Shown here: piece by piece, positions 1 through 7,744 of the stretch
Position numbering within the stretch: the first letter of the stretch is position 1
Layout of the letters: every line of letters starts with the position of its first letter
Origin: JBQCHF01 sp051953655
GTDB taxonomy: Bacteria > Actinomycetota > Actinomycetes > Motilibacterales > Motilibacteraceae
Assembly (NCBI GenBank): GCA_051953655.1
Contig: JBQCIO010000286.1
Coordinates: forward strand, 1 to 14,496
Direction of reading: 5' to 3'
Length of the DNA stretch: 14,496 bases
The notes under the pieces: model-generated
What the model saw: only the letters and a program-made list of their open reading frames with translations
The model's database searches: none
What the model was told of the DNA's origin: nothing
Program-made: the position numbers and the translations under genes

Positions 1-1540
1 CGAGGAGCCGCGCGACCACGGGGTGCCGGCGCAGCGCCCGGGCGCCGTCCAGGACCAGGACCGTTCGGGGGCCGGTCCACGTCCGTCCGCCGGCCGAGGG
101 GGCGTCGTGCTCGAGCCGGGCCAGGAGACGGGCGAGGAGCAGGTCGGTGTCGACGTCGGCCCCGAGCGGCGCGGCGGCATGGGGCAGCCAGCGGACCCAG
201 GCCCACCGCTCCGGCGCCGCGTCGGCGACGCCGTCGCCGCCCGGTCCGAGGACCGCCAGCTCGACGTCCTGCGGACTGTGCAGCACGGCCACCTGGCCGA
301 CGAGCGAGCAGGCCAGCCGACCGGTGACCGAGTGGCTGCCGGCGACCCCGAGATGGCCGATCTGCTCGAGGGCGACGACCACCGGGGCGTCCTCGAGCGC
401 GGTGTCCTCCTCCGGCGGAACGTCGGAGACGGTCGGCCGGATGGTCCGCGTGGTCGCGCGGACCATGCCGGTTCCCAGGCGCAGCGCGAGGAACTCGTCC
501 TCTCCGCGCCGTCGCTCCCACACCCTCGCGGTCGGCAGGTCGGCGGTGAGCAGCAGCCGGGCGAGGTCGGGGTGCCGCTGCCGCAGGTCCGACAGCTCGT
601 CGGAGAGGGCGGTGTGAAGGCGCGCCTGCGCCTGGGCCGTCTCGGCCTCGTGGCGGCGAAGCTCCTGCCGGCGCACGCGGCGGCCGCCCCAGCGCTCGCT
701 CGCCCAGTTCCCCAAGAGCATCACCGGTGACAGCAGGACGAACAGCGCGAAGCGCGGGTCGACGGCCAGGGCCAGGACCAGCCCCAGGAGGACCGGGACC
801 GCGGTGGCGAGGACCGGGAACCGCGCGGGCTGGCGCGCGGCGGGAGGTGGCGGGAAGGTGATGACCGAGGGGGCGTGGCCGGGGTGCACCCGCGGCGGCC
901 GGTTCAGCAGCAGGTGACCGTCTCCGTCGGTGCTGCTGCTGGCCGGAGTGGTGCCTTCGCCGGGGAGCAGCACCTCGAGCAGGGAGCCGCCCACACGCAG
1001 CAGCTGGCCGCGGCCGAGCACGGTGCCCTCCTGTGCCGCGGCGCACCCGTCGACCTCGGTCCCGTTCGTGCTCCCGAGGTCGCGCACCCGCACCCCGTCG
1101 GGTCTCACGTCGAGCACCGCATGCAGGCGGGAGCAGTCCGGGTCCGACAACGGCAGAGCGCACGAGGTGGAGCGACCGAGGGTGCGCTGGCCGGGCAGGA
1201 GAGGCAGCACCGTCCCGGCCGACGGTCCGGCGACAGCCGCGAGGGTGAGCAGCCCGGTGGGGTCGGCGGGAGTGGCCGGGCGGCCCCGGCTGAGCAGCGC
1301 GCCGTCGAGGAGCGGCGGGAGGCCGAGGGGTGCGTCTCCTGGCACCGGTTGCGGGCCCACGAACCATCCCGGCCGGACGGCCGCGGGCAGCTGCTCCGCG
1401 GGCGCCTCGTCGTGTCCGGCGTCGAGCACCTCGCACAGCTGGTGGTCGACGTCGGCGAGGACGGCACCGGGCGGCACGACGACCTCGACGTCCACCGAGC
1501 TGGTGCGCGCGGGGTCGGCGAGGGTGAGGCGCAGCTGCAC
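1..1540 (-). CDS. FHA-domain FtsK/SpoIIIE-type membrane ATPase, N-terminal part (3' end outside window)
   Basis: About 513 codons are visible, starting from a GTG at 1540 with GGAG five bases upstream; the ATG near 1583 is in another frame. Residues 119-165 form an FHA phosphothreonine-binding domain: GR at 122-123, SRLH at 137-140 and DLGSTNGT at 154-161 are the classic motifs. Two hydrophobic segments follow at about 241-260 and 264-280, then a soluble region. FHA domain, two membrane spans and a long cytoplasmic part match actinobacterial FtsK/SpoIIIE (EccC-like) ATPases, which pump DNA or protein substrates across membranes. The ATPase modules would lie beyond base 1, so the ATPase assignment is inferred from architecture. 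It is divergent from the cpaF-like gene; many open frames on the opposite strand here are its shadows. Confidence 0.82.
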   Translation of the reverse strand, partial: MQLRLTLADPARTSSVDVEVVVPPGAVLADVDHQLCEVLDAGHDEAPAEQLPAAVRPGWFVGPQPVPGDAPLGLPPLLDGALLSRGRPATPADPTGLLTLAAVAGPSAGTVLPLLPGQRTLGRSTSCALPLSDPDCSRLHAVLDVRPDGVRVRDLGSTNGTEVDGCAAAQEGTVLGRGQLLRVGGSLLEVLLPGEGTTPASSSTDGDGHLLLNRPPRVHPGHAPSVITFPPPPAARQPARFPVLATAVPVLLGLVLALAVDPRFALFVLLSPVMLLGNWASERWGGRRVRRQELRRHEAETAQAQARLHTALSDELSDLRQRHPDLARLLLTADLPTARVWERRRGEDEFLALRLGTGMVRATTRTIRPTVSDVPPEEDTALEDAPVVVALEQIGHLGVAGSHSVTGRLACSLVGQVAVLHSPQDVELAVLGPGGDGVADAAPERWAWVRWLPHAAAPLGADVDTDLLLARLLARLEHDAPSAGGRTWTGPRTVLVLDGARALRRHPVVARLL

Positions 1541-1854
1541 GGGGGCTCCGAGGTCGCGTCGGACTGGGATGACGTGTCCTCATGGCTAGACCTCGCCGGG
1601 GCCGGGATCAAACAGCTGTCCACAGGTGGGGAGGCGATCGCGGCGCCGGGACGTGTTGTCCACAGGGCGGGCTCGACCTCTCGCGCTCAAGCCTGGTCCT
1701 TCGTTACGGTTCACCCGTCCTGCCGGCCGTTGCCCGCAGCAACGGTCGAGGACGCGGTCGTCGGGGGCCGCCGGGGGCAGGTCACGAGCATCGGGTCTTG
1801 GTGACAGCAGGTCTTGGAACAGGGGGAGTTGGGCGCGGTGAGCGGGGGCTTGCG
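1541..1854. promoter_or_regulatory. Divergent intergenic region with two DnaA-box-like sites
   Basis: This gap separates the divergent FHA-ATPase and cpaF-like genes and should hold both promoters. TTGTCCACA at 1656-1664 is identical to the DnaA box form usual in high-GC actinobacteria, and CTGTCCACA at 1616-1624 differs at one base, in the same orientation 40 bases away. A TACGGT at 1705-1710 could be a plus-strand -10 hexamer, but I see no convincing -35. No gene is recognisable here. Confidence 0.35.
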
Positions 1855-2316
1855 GTGAGCGCGGCCGACCAGATCGAGGACGAGGTCCGCGAGCTGGTCC
1901 GCCGGCGCGGGCTGGACCCGCAGAGCGACCCGCAGTCGGTGCGGGCGCTCATCGACGAGGTCGTCGCCGACTACGACGAGCGCAGCCTGTCCGGCGCGCT
2001 GCCGCCGCTGGTCGATGCGCGTGCGGTGGCGCGCGAGGTGTTCGACGCGGTGGCCGGCCTGGGCCCGCTGCAGAAGTTCCTCGACGACCCGGACGTCGAG
2101 GAGATCTGGATCAACGAGCCGAGCCGGGTCTTCGTGGCCCGGCACGGGGTGCCGGAGCTGACCACCACCATCCTCACCGCCGGTCAGGTCCGGTCGCTGG
2201 TCGAGCGGATGCTGAAGTCCTCGGGGCGCCGGGTGGACCTCAGCACCCCCTTCGTCGACGCGATGCTGTCCGACGGCAGCCGCCTCCACGTGGCGATCCC
2301 GGACGTCACGGCGTAG
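1855..2316 (+). pseudogene. cpaF: CpaF/TadA-type secretion ATPase, truncated after the N-terminal domain
   Basis: CpaF/TadA is the hexameric ATPase that powers Tad/Flp pilus assembly. The visible 153 residues contain the helical N-terminus and the typical LGPLQKFLDDPDVEEIWIN segment, then SSGRRVDLSTPFVDAMLSDG and SRLHVAIPDVT. In the family this is followed by an arginine-rich stretch, Walker A and Walker B. Here the frame reads one alanine and a stop, so about two thirds of the protein, including every ATP-binding motif, is missing. GTG 1855 is chosen because GGGGG lies six bases upstream; GTG 1801 in the same frame would add 18 residues but has no ribosome-binding site. The sudden loss of family similarity at about base 2312 suggests insertion or rearrangement, so the product is very unlikely to function. 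Confidence 0.8.
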
Positions 2317-2704
2317 CGGTCTGTAGTGAGTGATGCATCCGTTTGTTTGGCGACTCCTTGATCTTGTAGCTGTAGGTCGGCCGAACGGCGGGCGGTGGCG
2401 CGTACCGATGCCTGTGGAGCGTCGCCGCTGCGGCCCGGGCGTCTACTACTACCTGCCCGTCATCGTTTCGCCCGTCTGACCCGGGAGAGTGTCGCCACGC
2501 GGCGACTACCGGCCGTCCGCCGGGCGCTCGGCAAAACCCTGTCGTTCCGGCGACCGACTGAAGCGGGTGCGCGCGGCATCGTGGTCTCGATGGTCACTGA
2601 CCGGGTCCACCGTGGGGTGAGCACGGGCAGGTACCGCGGCGCGAAGGTCCTCACGACGCCTGTTCCTGGCCGGGCCGTGCGGCTGGCCTGGGACCGACGC
2701 TCCT
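2317..2704. other. Non-coding junction segment, no gene recognised
   Basis: The stretch starts where cpaF breaks off. Its first 80 bases are markedly poorer in GC than what precedes them. Short open frames exist on both strands, but none gives a protein I recognise or has a ribosome-binding site. It may hold the end of the inserted element; I could not find a matching terminal repeat elsewhere in the window. Confidence 0.4.
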
Positions 2705-3720
2705 GAGCTGCGCGGGCTGCTGACCGAGGCGGCGATCGGGGCGCACCTGGACCGGCTCAAGGCCGCGGCGAAGTCCGGGAAGACGCGGGAGAACCACCGG
2801 GCCGACCTGCGCCGGCTGGCCCGGGCCGTGAACGGCACGCACCGGCCGAAGCGTGCCCGCGCCGAGGCGCCGGTCGAGCCGGTCGCGCCGCTGCTGCTGT
2901 CTGCCGCGTCGCGCCCGGCGCCGTTCCCCGCGACCGTGGCCGCGCTCGGTCAACTGCAGGGCCGGCCGGTGTCCCGGGAGGCGCTGGACCCGCTCGCGGC
3001 GTGGTTGGCGGCGAATGCAGTCGTGGACGGGCCCGGCACGATGCGCCCGCTCGATGCCGCCGCCGCGCTCGCGGGGGTGGCCCCTGCCGCAGTAGAAGTG
3101 GTGGTCCCGGCCGCTCGCACGCCCCGTCCCCGAACCGCCCCATCTACCGCGAAGCCTGCGACCGCCCCGACCGCGGCGGTGACCGCCGGGCCCGCGGTGG
3201 CCCCGGCCCCGGACCCGGACCTGGACAGGTTGTCGGCCGAGGCGCAGGCACCGGTCCTGGCCTACCGGCCCCGCGGAGTCAGCGACGCGGAGTGGGCGCC
3301 GCTGGCCGGCCTGGCTCGCCGGCTGATGGCCGGCTATGCCTCGGCCAGCGCGGCGAACGCCGGGCCTGTCGGCTCGCACGTGGCCACGTTCCTGCGCTGG
3401 GCCGCGCGCTGGCCGGGCCGGGTCGACGGCACGGCGCCGCTGCGGGCCGAGGAGTTCCTCGTGCCCGGCTTGGTCGATGCCGACGTCGCCACGCTCACGG
3501 CACCGGATGCGAGCAAGGCCACGGTGCATTCGGTGCTGCGCCGCGCGGTCCGGTCGCTCCGCCGCACCGGCCCCGGCCACCGTCGCCTACCAGCCGGTCG
3601 CTGCCCCCTACGACCGCGCCGAGTGCGCCCGGCTGGTGCGCCTGGCCCGCAACCAGCCCACCGCCGACGGGCGCCGCGCGCCCTGTCCCTGCTCGTCGAC
3701 CTCGGCCTGGGCGCCGGCCT
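2705..3720 (+). pseudogene. Decayed tyrosine-recombinase-like protein with two frameshifts
   Basis: One frame reads a continuous protein-like sequence from 2705 (ELRGLLTEAAIGAHLDRLK, then SGKTRENHRADLRRLARAV), a Pro/Ala-rich linker, and a second helical part ending in VHSVLRRAVRSLRRTGP near 3575. Sense then continues in the next frame (ATVAYQPVAAPYDRAECARL, LVRLARNQPTADGRR) and near 3680 returns to the first (ALSLLVDLGLGAGL). The N-terminal helices resemble the SAM-like core-binding domain of tyrosine recombinases, and the last segment resembles the start of a catalytic domain, but the R-H-R-Y residues are absent. There is no start codon between an in-frame stop at 2618 and the protein-like part, so the 5' end also seems lost. 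I infer a mobile-element recombinase remnant; the family call is uncertain, the broken state is clearer. Confidence 0.45.
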
Positions 3721-3821
3721 GGCTGCCCAGCAACGGCGAAGTCGAAGCCGGCGCGGTCACCTCCGCGGGCCCGGCACCGGCACGCGCAGCCTGACCCCGC
3801 GCTCACCACCGCCCGGACGGC

Positions 3822-3871
3822 ACGGAACCCCCCCGCACTAAGACCACCAGGGTTCCTGCGGGGGGTTCCGT
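3822..3871. terminator. Strong inverted repeat, probable bidirectional terminator
   Basis: ACGGAAC(C)6GCA at 3822-3837 pairs with TGCGGGGGGTTCCGT at 3857-3871, giving a 15-bp stem with one bulged C and a 19-base loop. It lies between the decayed recombinase (plus strand) and the end of the DUF4276 gene (minus strand, stop at 3954), where convergent transcription would need stopping. No T-tract follows, as is common for GC-rich actinobacterial terminators. A transposon end is an alternative reading. Confidence 0.6.
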
Positions 3872-3953
3872 CACCTCGACCGGGGACCTTCCGTCAGGAC
3901 CCCACATCGAGATCAAAGAGGGGGGGCGCCGACGACCAATCAGCCTACGTGCC

Positions 3954-4574
3954 TCAGCGCGACAGTACTTCGATGACAGCGGAATCAATGTCATCTTCAA
4001 GTTGCCGCCATGACGGCAGGCTACGGACAGGGCCGTCGATGTCCAGCCGTTCGAGAAGATTGCGTCTGCGTTGGGGGAACTCCCGCTTCTCCCGCTCTCG
4101 ACGTCGTCCGGTCGTCTCGCTCGCCGTCAGGCAAGCCCTCTTGAGAATTTCTTTCGGGCTCGCGGTCTGCTCGATTGCGCGAATGGTCGGCAAAGATAGC
4201 TGGTCCCGTCCACTGGGTTTTCCAACGACGCCCCGGATAGCTGCCTCATCAACTAAGAGCCAAGCTTCCAGCTCCTGAACGGGGACCACGGAAACGACGG
4301 CGGTAAGACCTACGGCCTGGGCTGCTCGCCGCACCTCGTCTCGGCGCGGGCTGGGACTCGAGCCGTCTGCATCTCGATGCACAAACACGAGATCAACGTT
4401 CGTGCCCTCGTCCAGGACTTGGCGGAGCCGATCTTCCATGCTCCCCCGGTAGTCGCGGCTGCTCCCAATGGTCGCGGACGCACCTGCACGAACAATGAGT
4501 TCTCGGAGATGCGGCAGAAGGCCGTCGTCGGACGTTCCCTCGCGCAGGAATGCGAAGGTTAGGACCTCATTCAT
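3954..4574 (-). CDS. DUF4276/RloB-like TOPRIM-type protein, partner of the AAA ATPase
   Basis: The 206-residue product has the marks of the DUF4276 family: FLREGTSDDGLL with glutamate 12, FVHRDADG with the D68-x-D70 pair, and VQELEAWLLVDE with E101 and E103. A glutamate followed by a DxD motif is the metal-binding pattern of TOPRIM-fold nucleases, so a nuclease or nucleotide-acting effector is likely. The ATG at 4574 is preferred to the upstream in-frame start at 4613, because ATGAATGA makes it overlap the AAA gene by eight bases, a normal sign of translational coupling. AAA plus DUF4276 pairs are known from abortive-infection type loci such as AbiL, and PARIS has a similar ATPase plus TOPRIM logic. 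Which system this belongs to is inference. Its GC content is clearly lower than that of the island flanks. Confidence 0.75.
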   Translation of the reverse strand: MNEVLTFAFLREGTSDDGLLPHLRELIVRAGASATIGSSRDYRGSMEDRLRQVLDEGTNVDLVFVHRDADGSSPSPRRDEVRRAAQAVGLTAVVSVVPVQELEAWLLVDEAAIRGVVGKPSGRDQLSLPTIRAIEQTASPKEILKRACLTASETTGRRREREKREFPQRRRNLLERLDIDGPVRSLPSWRQLEDDIDSAVIEVLSR

Positions 4575-5973
4575 CGACGGTACGGCCCTCGAAGTCCAGC
4601 TGGAACTGCGCACCAGGCGGTAGTCGGAGGTAGTCCATGATCGCGTTTCTCGAGATCGTTACGGCGCCACGTCGACCTCGCCATGACTGCTGAAGGGGTA
4701 CGAGTTTGACCGTGGTGACTACGTCCAAGTTGCGGCGTACAGACGTCGGCATGGCGAGGAGAAGGTCGTCTTCGGACTGATACCGAACAAAGTAGGGCGA
4801 GTGCGTGTTGACGATGACTTGACGGAAGGGATTGTCTGGCCCCGGCGGCTCTTGTGGATCGACGGCGAGGCTTCGAACCAAATCGACCATCGCTTCTATG
4901 CGCCCCGGGTGAATCCCGTTTTCCGGTTCCTCCATGCACAAAAGGCCGCCGAATGAGGTATCAACGGAGATGATGCATAGGGCTAGGAAGCGCAGCGTTC
5001 CGTCGGAGAGGGCTCGGGCCGGAAGGGCTGGGCCCGAACCGAGGTGGGCCTGCAGCGTGAGCAGCTCGCGGTGGGGATCGAAGTCGACATCTACGCCGCG
5101 CACGTCTGTCAAGGCGGCGGCTGCGGCCGCCACAGCCGCGTAGACGTCCTCGGTGCCGGCCGATCGAAGCCGATACAAGGCGGCGGCAAGATGCGCGCCA
5201 TTGGGAGCAATCTGCGACGACTCCGCAGCAGCGTCCGGGGATCGCATGGCCGAAGGCTCGAGGGCGAGTGCTCTCCACTGCTGCATCTCGCGCCGAGCCG
5301 CGAGAATGGTCGGATCGTCGCTTGTGGTCGTTGTGCTAACAACCGTTCGAGGAGCGCGCGCTGCGGGGGATGTCCGCGGTTGCCCCCGGCTGCCGCCGTC
5401 CTGGTGCACGTTGACGACGCCGGCGCCCTCCTCGTCCGTGGTCGAGATGTAGGCAGTGCCGGCTCGTCGACCAAACACGACGGCGTCGCGGAAGTTCCTT
5501 TTACTGTGCGGCCAGGGTAGGTGCTCGGCGGCCTCACCCAGCTTGATGTGGCGCAGCTCTTCGCGCCTCAGCGCGATTCGTCCCATCTGAGCGTAGCCAG
5601 CCGCCTCGGGCGGTTCGTACTGTAGTTCGACCTCGTAACGCAGGAACGAAGTCGTCGGCTTGACCGAGCGACCGAAGTCGTCTTCGACCTCGTCCGGCAC
5701 GATCATCTCGGCCGCGAGTCGCATTGGCAACGTTTCGCCGTCGGCGCTCCCCCAAAACAGGGTCCGTGGATCGGTTCCACGCGAGCCGATGGAACGAAGC
5801 CGCAGAGCTGCCTCCATGAAGGGGTGGTCAGCCAACAGCGACAGGAACTCGATGGCGTCAAAGATGTTGGACTTGCCGACGGCGTTGGGGCCGGCGATAC
5901 AAGTGTAAGGCCCGAAGTCCACAGCAAAATCCAGCAGGTTCTTGAACCCGTCCGCTTCAAGCCTGGTCAGCAC
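4567..5973 (-). CDS. OLD/ABC-like AAA family ATPase (AAA_21 type), defence-associated
   Basis: The 468-residue protein is a stand-alone SMC/ABC-type ATPase. Walker A is GPNAVGKS at 28-35, directly after the strand FGPYTCIA; an LSDGT signature-like motif is at 322-326; Walker B is LLCMEEPE at 344-351 and is followed by NGIHP; the histidine switch is NTHSP at 389-393. The long middle region (about 55-310) has no recognisable domain and there is no fused TOPRIM domain, which fits with the DUF4276 protein encoded next to it supplying that part. In such pairs the ATPase is thought to act as the sensor or holder and the TOPRIM protein as the effector. The start is GTG 5973: an in-frame TAG four codons upstream excludes any longer form. 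A TAGCGT hexamer six bases before the GTG suggests a leaderless transcript. Confidence 0.92.
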   Translation of the reverse strand: MLTRLEADGFKNLLDFAVDFGPYTCIAGPNAVGKSNIFDAIEFLSLLADHPFMEAALRLRSIGSRGTDPRTLFWGSADGETLPMRLAAEMIVPDEVEDDFGRSVKPTTSFLRYEVELQYEPPEAAGYAQMGRIALRREELRHIKLGEAAEHLPWPHSKRNFRDAVVFGRRAGTAYISTTDEEGAGVVNVHQDGGSRGQPRTSPAARAPRTVVSTTTTSDDPTILAARREMQQWRALALEPSAMRSPDAAAESSQIAPNGAHLAAALYRLRSAGTEDVYAAVAAAAAALTDVRGVDVDFDPHRELLTLQAHLGSGPALPARALSDGTLRFLALCIISVDTSFGGLLCMEEPENGIHPGRIEAMVDLVRSLAVDPQEPPGPDNPFRQVIVNTHSPYFVRYQSEDDLLLAMPTSVRRNLDVVTTVKLVPLQQSWRGRRGAVTISRNAIMDYLRLPPGAQFQLDFEGRTVDE

Positions 5974-5979
5974 CCCCCG

Positions 5980-5985
5980 ACGCTA
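5980..5985 (-). promoter_or_regulatory. -10 element TAGCGT for a leaderless AAA-DUF4276 transcript
   Basis: On the minus strand TAGCGT fits TANNNT and is followed by exactly six bases before the GTG start codon, the spacing that places the transcription start at or next to the GTG. I see no clear -35. The same spacing is found at the EcoRV-like gene in this window. Confidence 0.5.
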
Positions 5986-6292
5986 TCGCCTCAAGTGCCG
6001 TCCGCGTCGTCGCCCCGCAACGGCGTCGCATCCGCTCCTGGCCCTGGGTGCGGCCCCACTGGTTGCGGAGCCCGGGGACGTTCCGACGACGTGGACATGG
6101 CAAGGCGCGACGCAACTGCTCTCCAGGCCGGGCAATTCAGGGGCGGCCTTCGCGCTGCTGCCCATATGTCAGCCCGTTTAGCGGCCGCACGTGGTGGCCG
6201 AACCGGCTTCAACTGAACGCCCTTGTTTGCGTCGCGCTCAGACGGCCTGTTGGTGTAGTCGATCACTGGCGGGAGTGCGAGTCCCGGTCACC
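5986..6292. other. Intergenic stretch, no gene recognised
   Basis: These 307 bases lie between two minus-strand genes. Open frames on either strand are short and do not resemble proteins I know. The only motif seen is a short stem CGGGA/TCCCG near 6272-6288 that looks superficially like a tRNA T-arm but lacks the TTCRA loop and the rest of a tRNA. The segment separates the AAA-DUF4276 operon from the restriction-type cluster. Confidence 0.5.
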
Positions 6293-6892
6293 TCAGTAAC
6301 CCAGCAGCAGGACGCCGGCGAAGGGCAGATGGAGGCGTTGGCTGGCGTAGAGCGCTGTCAGCAGATCCCTGGCCTCGCGGTAGGCAGGTACCTGAATCTC
6401 GCGTCCGGCCGACCGGACGCGGTAGATGTTGGGCACCAGTAGTGCGAGGTGCTGGGCGTCCACGATGAGGCTGGTGCGGATGAGGTCGCGGTAGGTGGCG
6501 TTGCTCCTGGCGCCGCGTCCCGCCTCCACCTCGACAACGACTCCGAGTTCGTCGTGGACGGCATCTACCTCGTAGGTCACGGTCTCGACGCCCTGCTCCC
6601 CGAAGAGCACGGGGCGGCGGATCTTGTCTGCGGCGCTCTTGCCGGCCTCTACGTGGTAGCCGAGGGCGGTCAGTCCTGGCGCGAGGGCGGCCAGGACGGC
6701 GTCGCTACGCAGCCCGGCGGAGTGCTCGCTGTCTATGGTCGGACCGACCGCCTGGACCGCATCGACCAGGTCGAGTGCCCACGGCAGCGGTCGGCCGTTC
6801 GAGGGGTAGTACGTCCACGCTGGCCAGGTGGGTTGGCGCAGACGGGGCGGCATGAGGGCAGCTTGCCAGCTCCAGGGTCTCGAGGCCGTCAC
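6293..6892 (-). CDS. Hypothetical protein with a D...ExE nuclease-like motif, linked to the restriction-modification genes
   Basis: I do not recognise a named family. Counting from GTG 6892 the protein has 199 residues. A mid-protein core reads TYEVDAVHDELGVVVEVEAG, placing D110 ten residues before the end of a hydrophobic strand that leads to E121-x-E123. A D-x(10)-ExE arrangement at the end of a beta strand resembles the BamHI-like branch of the PD-(D/E)xK nuclease fold. A following helix (YRDLIRTSLIVDAQHLALLV) and a hydrophobic C-terminus (FAGVLLLGY) also suit that fold. The GTG start has TACCCA six bases upstream and could be leaderless; the inner ATG at 6853 has no good ribosome-binding site. 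It faces away from the EcoRV-like endonuclease gene with 22 bases between, so a shared role is likely. A non-nuclease helper or immunity protein remains possible. Confidence 0.7.
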   Translation of the reverse strand: MTASRPWSWQAALMPPRLRQPTWPAWTYYPSNGRPLPWALDLVDAVQAVGPTIDSEHSAGLRSDAVLAALAPGLTALGYHVEAGKSAADKIRRPVLFGEQGVETVTYEVDAVHDELGVVVEVEAGRGARSNATYRDLIRTSLIVDAQHLALLVPNIYRVRSAGREIQVPAYREARDLLTALYASQRLHLPFAGVLLLGY

Positions 6893-6898
6893 TGCGCC

Positions 6899-6908
6899 TG
6901 GGTAGGGT
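6899..6908. promoter_or_regulatory. Two overlapping divergent -10 elements sharing one TA
   Basis: TGGGTAGGGT contains TAGGGT (6903-6908, plus strand) six bases before GTG 6915, and on the other strand TACCCA (6904-6899) six bases before GTG 6892. TAGGGT fits TANNNT fully; TACCCA lacks only the final T. Both transcripts would be leaderless. The two hexamers share the TA at 6903-6904, so polymerase could open only one promoter at a time. Confidence 0.5.
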
Positions 6909-6914
6909 CCGGTC

Positions 6915-7730
6915 GTGTCCCACGAGGTACTGGACTGGCTGCGCGGTCAGTGCGAGGCGTACTCCTTCGACGTTGCCGGCGTCCTACGGCTGGACGGGCG
7001 GGGTAGCAGGTGGCCGTTGGTCGCCAACAGCGCCGAGGAGTTGGCGGAACGGCTGGCGGGCGGGGGACACCTCCTGCCGCTGCCGAAGGAGCCAGCTGCG
7101 CTGGCGAATGTGATTGAGGTGGACGTGGTCGACCACCTGCTGTCCGCGCTCGGGGAGGCGGAGCACGCCGAGTGGCATCGGGGTAGCGAGCGGGGCTACC
7201 CGGACTTGGAAGTGGGTGGCGCGGCCTTCGGGGGAGGGTGGCACGCCGTCGACATCAAGGTCGCCCAGCGCGCGCGGGGCTCGGCGGCGCCGCGTCCGGG
7301 GACTCCGCAGCGGACTCAAAGCAGGATCACCTTGTACACGGGCAACACCTACTTCCGGCATCCGGAGCTGCATTGGCCGGGGACCTTCCGGCCGTTCGCG
7401 GACTACCGCAGCCATGCGGACGTCATCGTGTTGTATACGCTGACGGAGACGCCCGCCCGTGTCGCGGACCTCGAGGTCATCGTCCACGAGCCGTGGCGCA
7501 TCGCCAGCACTCGACGGTCTTCCACCACTCGGGAGTACATCGGGGCGGTGGACTCGATCGATGACCTGCGGGCGGGGCGTGGGGAGTTCGGCTCGCCGGA
7601 GGACTTCTACCGGTTCTGGCGGCGCTACGGGTTTCGGACCAGCCCGGGGGTGCAGCGGATCTACGAGCGGTTGGTCGCCGCCCAGCGGGCTGAGCTAGAA
7701 CGGCTGCGGGCTGAGCACGCCGCCCGGTGA
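6915..7730 (+). CDS. EcoRV-like type II restriction endonuclease
   Basis: The 271-residue protein carries the EcoRV active-site pattern. ERGYPDLEV gives P96-D97, and HAVDIKVAQ gives D113-I-K115. The sixteen-residue distance between the two aspartates equals that of EcoRV (D74 and D90, with K92). E69 in NVIEVDVVDHLL sits near the place of EcoRV E45. The later segment QSRITLYTGNTYFRHP, followed by the FADYRSHADVIVLYTLTE strand, also parallels EcoRV after its catalytic lysine. Such enzymes are homodimers that cut unmodified DNA at a short palindrome; the recognition site cannot be read from this sequence. The C-terminal extension beyond about residue 245 is helical and charged. The methyltransferase gene begins about 50 bases downstream in the same direction. 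TAGGGT six bases before the GTG suggests a leaderless start. Confidence 0.75.
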   Translation: MSHEVLDWLRGQCEAYSFDVAGVLRLDGRGSRWPLVANSAEELAERLAGGGHLLPLPKEPAALANVIEVDVVDHLLSALGEAEHAEWHRGSERGYPDLEVGGAAFGGGWHAVDIKVAQRARGSAAPRPGTPQRTQSRITLYTGNTYFRHPELHWPGTFRPFADYRSHADVIVLYTLTETPARVADLEVIVHEPWRIASTRRSSTTREYIGAVDSIDDLRAGRGEFGSPEDFYRFWRRYGFRTSPGVQRIYERLVAAQRAELERLRAEHAAR

Positions 7731-7744
7731 GCGCGTCGCGCGCC

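Noticed and set aside
875..1804. Plus-strand frame of 309 codons
   Set aside because: It runs antisense to the FHA domain, whose motifs are unmistakable on the minus strand.
2651..3580. A 309-codon minus-strand open frame
   Set aside because: Arg/Gly-rich with no motif; the plus strand over the same bases reads helical, recombinase-like protein.
6268..6296. Possible tRNA 3' end (T-arm-like stem) that could mark an attachment site
   Set aside because: The loop lacks TTCRA, the stem pairs poorly in the right register, and no anticodon or D arm is found upstream.
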